Source: Candidatus Dadabacteria bacterium (GTDB lineage: Bacteria > Desulfobacterota_D > UBA1144 > Nemesobacterales > Nemesobacteraceae). Taken from it: a stretch of 59,056 bases of DNA. Location of the stretch: assembly GCA_022826905.1 (NCBI GenBank), contig JAJDUA010000018.1, forward strand, positions 1 through 59,056, in the 5' to 3' direction. Below the pieces are notes generated by a model. The model saw only the letters and a list, made by a program, of their open reading frames with translations. It was not told where the DNA came from and did no database searches. How positions within the stretch are numbered: position 1 is the first letter of the stretch; each line of letters opens with the position of its first letter. This document shows positions 25,435 to 35,104 of this stretch, in pieces. The translations under genes were made by a program, and so were the position numbers.

Positions 25435-26460
25435 TCAGAGAAGTTTTGGCTGACTCTCGCTCAGGTTGAGTCCCAAGTGTCTGTAGGCGAGTTTTGTAGC
25501 CTTTCTTCCCCTAGGGGTTTTTTCTACCAGACCCTCTCTTATTAGGAAGGGTTCGTAGACGTTTTCTATCGTATCCTTGTCCTCGCTCACAGCGGCTGAA
25601 ATAGTGTCTATTCCTACGGGACCCCCTCCGAATTTCTCGATTATGGCGGTGAGTATCGCTCTGTCTAGGTTGTCAAGACCCCTTGAATCTATCTCAAGCA
25701 TCGAAAGTGCATCCATGACCACGGTTTCGGTTATGCGTCCGTCCGATTTCATCTGTGCGTAGTCCCTTACCCTCTTAAGAAGCCTGTTGGCTATCCTGGG
25801 GGTTCCTCTTGCCCTCGAGGTCATCTCGCTTGCCCCTTCGTCCGTTATTTCGACCCCAAGAATCCCTGAGGATCTTTTCACTATGCTTGAGAGTTCTTCC
25901 GTGCTGTAGTAGTCGATCCTGAGCTCAACCCCGAAGCGGGAACGGAAAGGGGAGGTGAGAAGCCCTGTTCTGGTCGTCGCTCCTATGAGGGTGAACCTGT
26001 TGAGGTTTATTTTCACCGATCTTGCCGTCGGGCCTTCTCCTATCATGAGGTCGATTTCGAAATCCTCCATGGCGGAATAAAGATATTCCTCGACGACCCT
26101 GTTTATCCTGTGTATTTCATCAATGAAAAGCACATCCTTTTCATTGAGGTTGGTAAGCATGGAAGCGAGATCTCCAGTTCTTTCGAGAACAGGTCCCGAG
26201 GTAAGATGCAGCCCCACGCCAAGCTCGTTTGCGAATATGTGGGCGAGGGTGGTTTTTCCAAGTCCCGGGGGACCGGAGAGAAGGACGTGATCGAGGGCTT
26301 CGCCTCTTGCCTTGGCGGCGCCGATGAATATGGCGACCTGTTCCTTAACGCTCGGCTGCCCGATAAAGTCCCGAAGAAAAGCGGGACGAAGATTTACGTC
26401 CGTAAGCTCGTCTGTTTCCGTGTGTTCCGGCGAAACGGTTTTTCTTGTGTTCTGTGCCAT
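25435..26460 (-). CDS. ruvB: Holliday junction branch-migration ATPase RuvB
   Basis: The 341-residue AAA+ motor drives branch migration with RuvA. Walker A is GPPGLGKT (63-70), Walker B is in LFIDEIHR, and sensor 1 is in LIGATTR. The C-terminal winged helix contains TPRGRKAT. Its ATG lies directly after the ruvA stop. Last gene of the yebC-ruvC-ruvA-ruvB operon. Confidence 0.97.
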   Translation of the reverse strand: MAQNTRKTVSPEHTETDELTDVNLRPAFLRDFIGQPSVKEQVAIFIGAAKARGEALDHVLLSGPPGLGKTTLAHIFANELGVGLHLTSGPVLERTGDLASMLTNLNEKDVLFIDEIHRINRVVEEYLYSAMEDFEIDLMIGEGPTARSVKINLNRFTLIGATTRTGLLTSPFRSRFGVELRIDYYSTEELSSIVKRSSGILGVEITDEGASEMTSRARGTPRIANRLLKRVRDYAQMKSDGRITETVVMDALSMLEIDSRGLDNLDRAILTAIIEKFGGGPVGIDTISAAVSEDKDTIENVYEPFLIREGLVEKTPRGRKATKLAYRHLGLNLSESQPKLL

Positions 26461-27045
26461 CTAGTTTCTGATCACTTTAAGAGAATCCCGAAGCACATTC
26501 TCTATGGAACCTGAGACCTCTATGATTTTTTTGATCTCGGGGGTTTTTTTCTCCACTTCGGCCCTTGTGTAGCCGAGATTAAGCAGCGCGGAAATCGTGT
26601 CGTCAAGCATGGTGTTTGATATTGAGGATTCTTCATCCACCGCAAGGTCATCAAGCTTGTCTTTAAGCTCATTTACTATCTTGGTGGCGGTTTTAGTGCC
26701 GATGCCTCGGATTTTTCTTTGCGCCAGGTTCCCGTTTATTATGCACCTTACAAGCTCTGAGGTGGAAATGTTCGAAAGCACGTTCGTAGCCGCTTTCGGT
26801 CCTATGCCGGAAACGCCGATGAGTTTTTCAAAGAGTTTTTTTTCCGCTTCGGTGAGAAACCCGAACAACTCAATGCTGTTATCCCTCTGGCTTGTATGTA
26901 TTTTGAGTTCAACTTCCTCCCCCACGGCTCCGAGATCGTAGTAAGTGGACAGTGGAACGGTAACGCCGTAACCGACCCCGTTTACGTCGATGATGACGGT
27001 CCCGATTTCCTTGCAAGCGATTGCGCCTCTAAGCAGATAGATCAT
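26461..27045 (-). CDS. ruvA: Holliday junction DNA-binding protein RuvA
   Basis: The 194-residue tetramer-forming protein holds the four-way junction open. The N-terminal OB domain begins MIYLLRG, and the helix-hairpin-helix repeats are visible as LIGVSGIGPKAA and IRGIGTKTA. The C-terminal RuvB-contact domain spans the last 50 residues. It overlaps ruvC by 17 bases. Confidence 0.96.
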   Translation of the reverse strand: MIYLLRGAIACKEIGTVIIDVNGVGYGVTVPLSTYYDLGAVGEEVELKIHTSQRDNSIELFGFLTEAEKKLFEKLIGVSGIGPKAATNVLSNISTSELVRCIINGNLAQRKIRGIGTKTATKIVNELKDKLDDLAVDEESSISNTMLDDTISALLNLGYTRAEVEKKTPEIKKIIEVSGSIENVLRDSLKVIRN

Positions 27046-27595
27046 TTACAGTGAATCTTTTTTTCCTGCGCCGGTTTCTTGCACTGCCAATAGTGCCGTC
27101 CGGCAGCCCGTATTTTGAAAGACTTAAGTGACAGATCGCGATCGCGAGTGCATCTGACTCATCTGTGCTTTGAAATTCGCCGACTCCGAGCATGTAAGAA
27201 AGCATTTTCTGCATCTCTTCCTTGCCTGCTCTTCCTCTGCCGGTCAGGGCGAGCTTTACCCTGGTGGGTGCGTACTCGCTTACCGGAATTCCTCTCTGCG
27301 CCGCCGCCAGGATCGCTATGCCTCTTGACTGGCCGAGTTTTATGGCACTTCTCGCGTTTTTGGCGAAAAACATTTCCTCGACCGATACGACCGAGGGAGC
27401 ATAATCGTCGATTACTCTCAGGACCCCTACATAGATATCGTTCAGCCTTTCAGGGGCGGAGTTTCCGGGTGCAGGAGTGATTGTTCCACTTGCTACGTAG
27501 CTTAACCGGTTTCCCGCGCCATCCACGATTCCATAGCCGCAGGATCTTGATCCGGGGTCAATTCCCATGACCCTGGTGTCGGAAATTTTATCCAA
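27029..27595 (-). CDS. ruvC: Holliday junction resolvase RuvC
   Basis: The 188-residue endonuclease cuts junctions symmetrically. The RNase H-like core begins [12 protein letters not shown] with the first catalytic aspartate (Asp13), the glutamate is in [10 protein letters not shown], and the C-terminal acidic pair lies in [14 protein letters not shown]. About 20 basic residues extend past the core (RNRRRKKRF). It overlaps yebC by eight bases. Confidence 0.95.
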   Translation of the reverse strand: MDKISDTRVMGIDPGSRSCGYGIVDGAGNRLSYVASGTITPAPGNSAPERLNDIYVGVLRVIDDYAPSVVSVEEMFFAKNARSAIKLGQSRGIAILAAAQRGIPVSEYAPTRVKLALTGRGRAGKEEMQKMLSYMLGVGEFQSTDESDALAIAICHLSLSKYGLPDGTIGSARNRRRKKRFTVNDLSA

Positions 27596-28334
27596 TTGCC
27601 TCGAGTAACTGCTCGTCTATATCGAAGTTGGCGTACACGTTCTGAACATCGTCGCTGTCTTCAAGCGCTTCCATGAGTCTTATCATGTGTTCGGCGTCCC
27701 GGCCCTCGATCCTAACGTTTGTCTGCGGTATCATGGTGACTTCGGCTGATTCGTACTGGATTCCGGCGTCTGAGACCGCTCTTTTTACGGATTCGTAGTT
27801 ATCCGTGGGGGTTATAACCACGATGTCGCTGTCCTCGGTGCGTACGTCGTCGGCACCCAAGTCTATCACCAGGTCGAAAAGCGTATCCTCATCAACCGAG
27901 TCTCCAGAAAACGCGATTCTTCCCTTAAGGTCGAACATCCACGCAACGCAGCCGTTCTCCCCGAGCCCTCCGCCGTGTTTGGTGAATATCCTTCTTATTT
28001 CGGAGACGGTCCTGTTCCTGTTATCAGTAAGGGTCTTTACGTATACTGCGCTTCCGCCGGGTCCATACCCTTCGTAAAATATCTCGTTGTAGACTACCCC
28101 CTCTATGTCCCCGGTGCCCCGTTTTACGGCCCTCTCTATCGTGTCGTTGGGCATGTTGGCACCCTTCGCGGTCGCTACAGCGGTGCGAAGACGCGGGTTG
28201 GATTCCGGATCGCCTCCTCCTTCCTTAGCGGCAACCGTAAGCTCCCTGATAAGCTTGGTGAATATCTTTCCCCGCTTGGCGTCAACTGCGGCTTTTCTGT
28301 GTTTTATGTTTGCCCATTTGGAATGACCCGCCAT
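27588..28334 (-). CDS. yebC: YebC/PmpR-family protein
   Basis: The 248-residue protein begins with the diagnostic [22 protein letters not shown]. The family was described as transcriptional regulators, and some members are now reported to help ribosomes at difficult motifs. It heads the ruvCAB operon, a common arrangement. GGGGGTGA lies upstream of the ATG. Confidence 0.95.
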   Translation of the reverse strand: MAGHSKWANIKHRKAAVDAKRGKIFTKLIRELTVAAKEGGGDPESNPRLRTAVATAKGANMPNDTIERAVKRGTGDIEGVVYNEIFYEGYGPGGSAVYVKTLTDNRNRTVSEIRRIFTKHGGGLGENGCVAWMFDLKGRIAFSGDSVDEDTLFDLVIDLGADDVRTEDSDIVVITPTDNYESVKRAVSDAGIQYESAEVTMIPQTNVRIEGRDAEHMIRLMEALEDSDDVQNVYANFDIDEQLLEAIG

Positions 28335-28800
28335 ATTAGCTCACCCCCTTGTTTCTCCGTTTCTGCATATCCCTGCTCAAAGTATAACCGAAAATTCCCT
28401 CAAATTGCCACAGCGCTTCGAAAACCCCCAAGACGGACAGGGGGTGCTGCTGGGACCTAAACCTATTGACATTTTTTCTCATTTGTGTATTTACTAAAGG
28501 CAGTTGTAGCCGTAGAGTCCTAGGTGTTAAGTACACTTGTCAGGAGGGAGCGGGTTTCTCATGGAAAAGCGGTGTGGATTTTCTGCGGAGCAAAAGTCCT
28601 TTTCTGTTGGCAAGTTCGGTTTTAGATATTGACAAGCTTGTTGCGCGGCAATAGTATTATCTGTATAAGTTGTACTGATTCTTCACTTCGAATTCTTAAA
28701 CGCGCGCGATTGTCGTGCTCCTGACACTTCAAAAGATTTCGATTGTTTTTTTGAACCGAGAAATTTAACAACAATGCCTTAATTCAAGGAGTTTCACCGT
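28335..28800. other. 466-base divergent region between yebC and rho
   Basis: No confident gene is visible. It contains two promoter-like elements reading toward rho (28466-28495, TTGACA-18-TTTACT, and 28629-28657), an AGGAGGG at 28542-28548, and a 23-codon frame from the ATG at 28561 ending at 28632. The rho leader is therefore long, as in other bacteria where rho regulates itself. Confidence 0.5.
28629..28657 (+). promoter_or_regulatory. Candidate promoter for rho
   Basis: A perfect TTGACA at 28629-28634 and TAGTAT at 28652-28657 are 17 bases apart. The leader to the rho ATG would be about 137 bases. Read by eye. Confidence 0.45.
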
Positions 28801-30126
28801 ATGGCAAAAGTCTCTAAAGCGGAAGCTGCAGATGCTGTCCAGAAAAAAGGGGAGCAGAAAAACGGAAACGGCAAGCTGCTTTACCTGAACGATCTCAGGG
28901 CGAAAAAGCCCTCGGACCTGATAAAACTCAGCAGGCAGGCCGGTATTGAAGATACCGCCAGAATGGCGAAACAGGATCTTATCTATTCCTTGCTCAAGGC
29001 ACAGAGTGAAAGCCATGGTTCCATAATAGCCGAGGGAGTGCTTGAGATCCTGGCCGAAGGTTATGGTTTCCTGAGATCTCCCAAATACAGCTATCTGCCG
29101 AGTCCCGATGACATATACGTTTCAAAATCCCAGATAAGATCTTTCAGCCTGAAAACCGGCGACACGATAAGAGGCCTTGTGAGGCTCCCTAGAGAAGGGG
29201 AGAAGAATCTGGCTCTTCTCAAGATAGAGGAGGCAAACTATGACTCTCCCGAGATATGCAGGCAGAGGACGCCTTTTGAGGGACTCGTTCCCCTTCATCC
29301 AGAACAGAAAATAGATCTTGAATATGAAAAAGACGAATTTTGCTCAAGGGTGATGAATCTTTTCGTTCCAGTGGGGAAGGGACAGAGAGCCGTTATAGTT
29401 GCTCCTCCACGTACTGGCAAGACCATAATAATCCAGAGAATAGCCAATGCGATAACGGAGAACCATCCTGAAATTGAGCTTTTTGTTCTGCTCATAGACG
29501 AGCGTCCGGAAGAGGTCACCGACATGCAGAGGTCGGTCAAGGGAGAAGTCGTGAGTTCGACTTTCGACGAACCGGCGCAAAGGCACATACAGGTTGCCGA
29601 CATGGTGATCGAGAAGGCTAAAAGATATGTTGAGCACGGAAAGGATGTCGTTATCCTGCTAGACAGTCTTACCAGGCTTGCAAGAGCGAGCAACACGGTG
29701 ACTCCCGCAAGCGGAAAAGTGCTCTCCGGAGGAATAGAGGCAAATGCTCTTCAGCGACCCAAGAGATTTTTCGGAGCAGCGAGAAACACCGAGGAGGGAG
29801 GAAGCCTCACAATAATAGCCACCGCTCTTATAGACACCGGAAGCCGCATGGACGAGGTTATCTTCGAGGAATTCAAGGGAACTGGAAACATGGAAGTGTA
29901 CCTTGACCGCCGTCTTGCGGAGAGAAGGGTGTTTCCTGCGATAGATCTTCAGAGGTCGGGGACCAGAAAGGAAGAGCTTCTTATTCAGGCGTCCGAGCTT
30001 AACCGCATATGGCTTCTCCGGAAAATCCTCAATCCGATGAACACCACCGAAGCAATGGAATTTCTGCTTGACAAGCTTCGGGGAACTAAAAGCAACACGG
30101 AATTTCTGAACATGATGCACCAGTAA
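28801..30126 (+). CDS. rho: Transcription termination factor Rho
   Basis: The 441-residue hexameric RNA helicase ends transcription of untranslated RNA. A lysine-rich N-terminal extension precedes the OB-fold RNA-binding domain (about 72-150, with [22 protein letters not shown]). Walker A is APPRTGKT (201-208). [15 protein letters not shown] and the Q- and R-loop segments follow. Length is close to the usual form plus a short N-terminal insert. GGAG lies before the ATG. Confidence 0.97.
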   Translation: MAKVSKAEAADAVQKKGEQKNGNGKLLYLNDLRAKKPSDLIKLSRQAGIEDTARMAKQDLIYSLLKAQSESHGSIIAEGVLEILAEGYGFLRSPKYSYLPSPDDIYVSKSQIRSFSLKTGDTIRGLVRLPREGEKNLALLKIEEANYDSPEICRQRTPFEGLVPLHPEQKIDLEYEKDEFCSRVMNLFVPVGKGQRAVIVAPPRTGKTIIIQRIANAITENHPEIELFVLLIDERPEEVTDMQRSVKGEVVSSTFDEPAQRHIQVADMVIEKAKRYVEHGKDVVILLDSLTRLARASNTVTPASGKVLSGGIEANALQRPKRFFGAARNTEEGGSLTIIATALIDTGSRMDEVIFEEFKGTGNMEVYLDRRLAERRVFPAIDLQRSGTRKEELLIQASELNRIWLLRKILNPMNTTEAMEFLLDKLRGTKSNTEFLNMMHQ

Positions 30127-30236
30127 GACCGTCTGGCATCTCAAGCAGTTCACAGGAACCGCGATACTTCCACATGAATTTTCTTTCCCTTTGTTTGCGC
30201 ATCCTTTCCTGAAGATGGGGGATATCTGCCCTTTTT

Positions 30237-30719
30237 CTATCGGCGCGTACTTTTGCCCACGCTCGCCTTTTGCTTGACCCTGCGTACTCTGGGTTCGGCA
30301 ATCTTGCCTTTGCTCACCGTCAGGCCGCGTTCTGATAAGCACTGCCCGGTGAGGCGGAGCAATTCTTCGGTCATTTGATGTCTCAGTAGAAAGTGGCGGA
30401 ACTTGCAGATAGTGGTTTCATCCGGAATCCTCTGCATTGACACGCCGGCAAAACGGCGCAAGGATTCAATATCATAAAGGCTTTCCTCCATTGCCGGGTC
30501 CGACAAGCCGTACCATTGCTGCATCAGGTAAATTCGCAGCATAACCTTGGCCGGAATAGGTCGTCGTCCCTTACGCGACTTCGGATATTTGCTTAGTACA
30601 GGTTCAAGCAGCAGTTTCCACGGCAGGATCTCATCCATTTTTTCAAGGAACCGCTGTTTACGGGTTACTTTCTTTTTGTTTTTGTAGGCTAAATCAGAAA
30701 AACTGGGCTTGTTCGGCAT
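30237..30719 (-). pseudogene. IS5-family transposase remnant (N-terminal part only)
   Basis: The 160-residue frame matches the N-terminal half of IS5-type transposases: FSDLAYKNKKKVTRKQRFLEKMDEILPW, GRRPIPAKVMLRIYLMQQWYGLSDPAMEE and RIPDETTICKFRHFLL. The catalytic DDE core that should follow LTVSKG is missing. The frame instead runs into a basic tail and stops, only 111 bases past the rho stop codon. No terminal inverted repeats could be paired. It is a decayed insertion between rho and the chlorite-dismutase-like gene and cannot encode an active transposase. Confidence 0.85.
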
Positions 30720-30834
30720 TACCCCCGTCCTCGCTTCTCTGTAATACTATACCACAGCGACCTGATTAAGATTTATCGCATTGAGTTAGGCCTTTAAATC
30801 GTAGATACTTAAGCCTTGGGTCTGGTGATAAAGT

Positions 30835-31554
30835 ATGAGCAAACCCGCGGACATGCCGTTTGACTTAAGCGAGAAAGGAAGAGAGGGCGAGTCTCTTGAC
30901 AGAAGGCTTTTTATGCAGTTTCTGGCTTTCGGGGGTATCGACCCCGTGTCTGAATCCCTGTTGATTCGCGATCTTGAAAATTCTTCTTTGACGGCGGTTC
31001 TTTATTCGGACATGAATGATTACGAAGGCGCGGGCCTTCTGACCATAAGCGAGACACCTGAATTTTTCGTTACGGAACTCAGGCAGTTTCTCTCCGGCTC
31101 CTCTTTTGCCCGGCTTAAGCCGAAGCCTGAGTACACGATGCTCGGAAGGACCTACTCGCTCGGCTATGAAAAAGACCTCGAAAGAACGCTGATTTCAGTC
31201 CCGAAGCAGAAGATCTTTGACCTGGAACTTGCGTGGGCCATCTGGTATCCGCTCAGGAGGGCAAAGGCTTTTGAAACCCTCCCTCCCGAGGAGCAAAGAG
31301 CTGTTCTCGGGGAACACGGCAAGATAGGGTTTCAGTTCGGGGACGCGGGATATGCAAAGGACATCCGTCTTGCGAGCCACGGCCTTGATAAAAACGACAA
31401 TGATTTTGTGATAGGGATTCTGGGCAGAGATCTCTATCCGCTTTCCGCACTGGTGGAGAGGATGAGGAAGACGCAGCAGACTTCGAGGTATCTTGAAAGC
31501 CTGGGGCCGTTTTTTGTCGGCAAGAAACTGTTTTCAACCGGACAGGCCACATGA
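30835..31554 (+). CDS. Chlorite dismutase/HemQ-family heme protein
   Basis: The 239-residue protein has the family C-terminal half: WAIWYPLRRAKAFETL, EEQRAVLGEHGKIG, IRLASHGLDKNDNDFVIG and ESLGPFFVGKKL. His161 in GEHG is the likely heme ligand. By eye, the position 13 residues later, where true chlorite dismutases have their catalytic arginine, is Ala174 here. Chlorite breakdown is therefore doubtful; a peroxidase, heme-handling or unknown role is possible. Its stop overlaps the ftsY start as ATGA. The IS5 remnant lies just upstream. Confidence 0.8.
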   Translation: MSKPADMPFDLSEKGREGESLDRRLFMQFLAFGGIDPVSESLLIRDLENSSLTAVLYSDMNDYEGAGLLTISETPEFFVTELRQFLSGSSFARLKPKPEYTMLGRTYSLGYEKDLERTLISVPKQKIFDLELAWAIWYPLRRAKAFETLPPEEQRAVLGEHGKIGFQFGDAGYAKDIRLASHGLDKNDNDFVIGILGRDLYPLSALVERMRKTQQTSRYLESLGPFFVGKKLFSTGQAT

Positions 31555-32945
31555 AAGAGATCACTGAACTTTTATCGGCACTTGAAACCCATATCGATCC
31601 GGAGATAGCAATCCCGGTCGCGATAGCGGTCGTCGTGCTTGCGGCAGTTTATTTTCTCTTCAGGAAAAAGGAAGTTCCGACGGAGCCCGAGGCCGTTTCC
31701 GCTGAACCCCAAGAGGTTGTGCCGCCGCCCGAACCTCCCGCTCCGGAAGTTGCGCCCGTGCAAGTTACCGAGCCTGCACCTGAACCGCAGTTTGCCGCAC
31801 CCGAACCCGTAGCGGTGGAAGAAAAAGAAGTTGTGACGCTTCCTGCGGATTCGGCACCTGCGGCTGAACCGATAGAGGTTGCCGAAAAACCGGTTCTTCC
31901 TGAAGAAACGGAAGTTGAACCTGAAGAACTGAAAGCTGAAAAGGAACCGGAAGAAAAGAAGGTTGCCCGAGAGCCGGAGGAGGAAATCGTTGCAGAAGAG
32001 GAAGAAGATACGGAGGCGGATTTTTTCTCGAGACTGAGCCTCGGACTTTCCAAGACTCGCAGCGGGATTCTGCAGAATCTAGAGCATGTTTTTTCATCCG
32101 GGAGGATTGATGATGCGACTTGGGATGAGTTCGAGGAGATACTCATAATGTCGGATATGGGAGTTGCGACCACCGCGAAACTGCGAGAGAAAGTCTCGTC
32201 TTCATTTGGGGCGGGGGACAGCGGAGACATGGAGAGAATAAAAAGCCTTCTTGAAAAGGAGATTCTCGATATCCTAAAGGGAGTCGAGAGTCCGGTGTCT
32301 GATATTTCCGCCAAGCCGACGGTTTTCATGGTAGCGGGAGTTAACGGCGTCGGAAAAACTACATCAATAGGAAAAATCGCCAACAGGTTCACACGGGAAG
32401 GAAAGAAGGTAATGGTAGCCGCAGCCGATACATTCAGGGCAGCAGCAGTTGAGCAGCTCGGGGTTTGGGCCGAACGGGTGGGAAGCGATTTTCTTCGCGG
32501 CCAGACCGGAGCGGACCCATCCGCAGTAGCTTATGATGCGGTAAAGGCGTCGGTTTCAAGAGGCATTGACCTGCTCGTGATAGATACCGCCGGGCGGGTT
32601 CACACGAAAACGGGACTTATGGACGAACTCAAGAAGCTGAGAAGAGTGGTCGCGCGTGAACTCGAGGGATCTCCCCATGAAACTCTCCTTGTCGTTGATG
32701 CCACTACTGGGCAGAACGCCGTGGAGCAGGCCAGAGTTTTTGGCGAAGCCATCGGGGTGACTGGTATAGTCCTTACCAAACTCGACGGGACAGCCAAGGG
32801 GGGAATAATAGTGGCGATAGCGGAACAGCTTGGTCTTCCGGTTAAGTACATAGGGGTTGGAGAAGGTCTCGGGGACCTGCGCGAATTTGACGCCGGACAG
32901 TTCACAAAAGCGCTTTTCACATCAGACAAGGAGGCTTTGCACTAG
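31551..32945 (+). CDS. ftsY: Signal recognition particle receptor FtsY
   Basis: The 464-residue receptor docks Ffh-ribosome complexes at the membrane. It starts with a hydrophobic segment (about residues 16-38), then a long acidic proline/glutamate-rich A region (about 40-155), then NG domains. The GTPase motifs are GVNGVGKT (about 263-270), DTAGRVHT and TKLDGTAKGG. A true N-terminal membrane span is found in only some lineages and would make this an anchored receptor. Its ATG overlaps the preceding stop by four bases. Confidence 0.95.
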   Translation: MKEITELLSALETHIDPEIAIPVAIAVVVLAAVYFLFRKKEVPTEPEAVSAEPQEVVPPPEPPAPEVAPVQVTEPAPEPQFAAPEPVAVEEKEVVTLPADSAPAAEPIEVAEKPVLPEETEVEPEELKAEKEPEEKKVAREPEEEIVAEEEEDTEADFFSRLSLGLSKTRSGILQNLEHVFSSGRIDDATWDEFEEILIMSDMGVATTAKLREKVSSSFGAGDSGDMERIKSLLEKEILDILKGVESPVSDISAKPTVFMVAGVNGVGKTTSIGKIANRFTREGKKVMVAAADTFRAAAVEQLGVWAERVGSDFLRGQTGADPSAVAYDAVKASVSRGIDLLVIDTAGRVHTKTGLMDELKKLRRVVARELEGSPHETLLVVDATTGQNAVEQARVFGEAIGVTGIVLTKLDGTAKGGIIVAIAEQLGLPVKYIGVGEGLGDLREFDAGQFTKALFTSDKEALH

Positions 32946-32953
32946 GTTCTTTG

Positions 32954-34057
32954 ATGCCCGCTCGAGATGACAGGGAGTTTATGAAAAAAGCCCTGAGGCT
33001 TGCCCTCAGGGGAGAAGGGTGTACCAGTCCCAATCCCATGGTCGGTGCCGTCTGCGTACTCGGGGGCCGCATCGTGGGCCGCGGCTATCATAAAAAAGCC
33101 GGGCTTGCCCACGCGGAGATAGAAGCGTTTGCGGATGCCGCGAAGAAGGGAATTTCACTAAAAGGTGCCACGCTTTACGTGACGCTTGAACCCTGTTGCC
33201 ATACAGAAAAGCTTACTCCTCCGTGTACTGATGCCATAATAGCCTCGGGCGTATCCGATGTTGTCGTTGGAGCTATTGATCCTAATCCCAAGGTAAGCGG
33301 AAAAGGGGTGGCGAAGCTTCGCGAAAACGGAATAACGGTAAGAACGGGGATTCTTGAGAGGGAATGCACAGAAACTAACGAGTTTTTTAACAAGCACGTC
33401 GTCTCGGGTCTTCCTTTCGTCATCCTAAAATGTGCTTCCACTCTTGATGGCAAGATAGCTTCCGCGACGGGTGATTCCAAGTGGATAGGGAGCGTAAAGC
33501 AAAGGGAAATTGCCCATCGCCTGAGAAAAAGAGTGGATGCAGTAATTGTCGGGATAAACACGGTGCTTGCGGACGACCCGGGACTTGACGTTCGCCTGGT
33601 CGGGGGGACTGTTCGCCAGCCGGTTCCGGTGATTATGGATTCAAAGCTTAGCATTTCGCCCGAGGCGAAGGTTTTCAGCACCCATACCCGCTCGATAATA
33701 GCCACTACGGAGGCTGCGCCTGTTAAGGAAAAGAGGCTTCGCGAGCTCGGTGCCGAGATACTGAGGTTTGAATCCGACGCCACGGGCCGCGTACCTGCCG
33801 CAGACCTTCTTCGCGAGCTAGGCGCCATGGGAATGTGCGGTGTTCTAGTTGAAGGAGGAAGCAGGGTAGGGGCCTGTTTTCTTCGGGAGGGCTTGGTTGA
33901 CAAGGTGGTTTTCTTTTACGCGCCCAAGATCATCGGAGGCGACGGGGTGAGTATGGTCGGGGATATGGGGAAGCAATCGATTGGGAATGCGATCAGTATC
34001 AAGAATATTAAGGTCAGAAGGTTCGGCGATGAAGTGATGATAGAGGGCTACATATGA
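32954..34057 (+). CDS. ribD: Bifunctional diaminohydroxyphosphoribosylaminopyrimidine deaminase/reductase
   Basis: This enzyme of about 367 residues carries out steps two and three of riboflavin synthesis. The N-terminal deaminase has the zinc motif HAEIEAFADA and later EPCCHTEKLTPPC. The C-terminal reductase from about residue 147 begins PFVILKCASTLDGKIA and includes VLVEGGSRVGACFL. The ATG at 32954 is preferred over the UUG one codon earlier. Its stop overlaps the nadD start (ATGA). Confidence 0.95.
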   Translation: MPARDDREFMKKALRLALRGEGCTSPNPMVGAVCVLGGRIVGRGYHKKAGLAHAEIEAFADAAKKGISLKGATLYVTLEPCCHTEKLTPPCTDAIIASGVSDVVVGAIDPNPKVSGKGVAKLRENGITVRTGILERECTETNEFFNKHVVSGLPFVILKCASTLDGKIASATGDSKWIGSVKQREIAHRLRKRVDAVIVGINTVLADDPGLDVRLVGGTVRQPVPVIMDSKLSISPEAKVFSTHTRSIIATTEAAPVKEKRLRELGAEILRFESDATGRVPAADLLRELGAMGMCGVLVEGGSRVGACFLREGLVDKVVFFYAPKIIGGDGVSMVGDMGKQSIGNAISIKNIKVRRFGDEVMIEGYI

Positions 34058-34719
34058 AGATAGGCCTGATGGGCGGCTCGTTCGACCCCGTGCACGCGGG
34101 TCACCTGAGGGCCGCTGAAGAGATAAGCGAAAGACTGGCGCTAGACGAGATGGTTTTTATTCCTACCCTTGTCTCTCCCCATAAAAGCTCAGAAACCATG
34201 GCTGCCTCTTCTCACAGGCTCAATATGCTTAACCTTTCGGCGAAGCGTAATTCCCGTTTCAGGGTTTCCGACATGGAACTCCGCAGGGAGCCTCCTTCCT
34301 ACACTGTCGATACGCTCAGGGCGCTTAAACAAAGCGGTTCGGAAAACGGATATTACTTCATAATGGGTTGCGAACTTTTCGCGGAAATAGACACATGGAA
34401 AGATTTCGCGGAACTTTTCAACTATTCAAGTTTCGTTGTTCTTCGCCGCCCCGGTTACGACTTTGCTGATTCCGGCAGTCCGATTCCCCTTGCCCTCAAA
34501 AATGACTTTCGATATTCTTATAGCGGCACGGGTATGGATGTTTTTGCTCACAAAAGCTCAAATAAGTTGTTTTTCGTAGATATCGCCGGCATAAGGGTTT
34601 CTTCCACGGAAGTCAGGGAGCTTGCCCGCCATGGCAATTCGCTCAGGTATCTGGTTCCACGCGAGGTGGAGAAATATATAGCGGAAAACGGCCTTTACCA
34701 GCTGGAGGAGAAACCATAG
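34054..34719 (+). CDS. nadD: Nicotinate-nucleotide adenylyltransferase
   Basis: The 221-residue enzyme adenylates nicotinate mononucleotide in NAD synthesis. The nucleotidyltransferase motif is GGSFDPVHAGHL at residues 7-18, and the second is VSSTEVREL. PHKSSE fits the substrate loop. It ends with TAG at 34717-34719. GGAGGAG at 34704-34710 lies within its last codons and probably serves rsfS. Confidence 0.95.
   Translation: MKIGLMGGSFDPVHAGHLRAAEEISERLALDEMVFIPTLVSPHKSSETMAASSHRLNMLNLSAKRNSRFRVSDMELRREPPSYTVDTLRALKQSGSENGYYFIMGCELFAEIDTWKDFAELFNYSSFVVLRRPGYDFADSGSPIPLALKNDFRYSYSGTGMDVFAHKSSNKLFFVDIAGIRVSSTEVRELARHGNSLRYLVPREVEKYIAENGLYQLEEKP
34704..34718 (+). promoter_or_regulatory. rsfS ribosome-binding site with a possible AUA start
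   Basis: GGAGGAG at 34704-34710 is followed after five to seven bases by ATA at 34716-34718, in frame with rsfS and overlapping the nadD TAG as ATAG. Downstream UUG at 34737 lacks a comparable site. Confidence 0.45.
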
Positions 34720-34736
34720 AGCCCAGAGAAAAAGCC

Positions 34737-35087
34737 TTGTTTGTTGCCCGCGCCGCTTGGGAGAAGAAGGCGGAGAATCCCGTGATTTTGGAAATTGGGG
34801 AGAAAAGCGACGTGGCGGATTATTTCGTTGTGTGCAGCGCGAACTCCGACAGGGGAGTGCGGACCATAGTGGAGAACGTCGAGCGGGAACTTAAAAAGCG
34901 CGGAGTAAAGATATTCGGAACCGAAGGCGTCTCCGAAGGCCGATGGGTGCTGCTTGACCTCGTGGACGTGGTTCTCCACGTGTTCTACCGGCCCGTCCGG
35001 GAATTCTACGACATTGAAGGGCTCTGGATCGACACCCCGAGGGCGGATCTGCCATTCCTTAAGGAAGGCAGATCCGAGGTTGTCTGA
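34737..35087 (+). CDS. rsfS: Ribosome silencing factor RsfS
   Basis: The 116-residue protein (from UUG) binds uL14 and blocks subunit joining under starvation. KSDVADYFVVCSANSDRGVRTIVENV and EGRWVLLDLVDVVLHVF are family hallmarks. The UUG start clips the first helix; an in-frame AUA at 34716 would add EPREKAL ahead of it, close to the N-termini of relatives, and is placed properly behind GGAGGAG. Coordinates here use the conventional codon. It follows nadD, a common pairing. Confidence 0.93.
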   Translation: MFVARAAWEKKAENPVILEIGEKSDVADYFVVCSANSDRGVRTIVENVERELKKRGVKIFGTEGVSEGRWVLLDLVDVVLHVFYRPVREFYDIEGLWIDTPRADLPFLKEGRSEVV

Positions 35088-35104
35088 CACAGCCCGGCCA
35101 GTTC

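Noticed and set aside
31649-32392. 247-codon minus-strand serine-rich frame inside ftsY
   Set aside because: The repetitive serine/threonine composition is the complement of the acidic glutamate/proline codons in the FtsY A region; no signal of its own.
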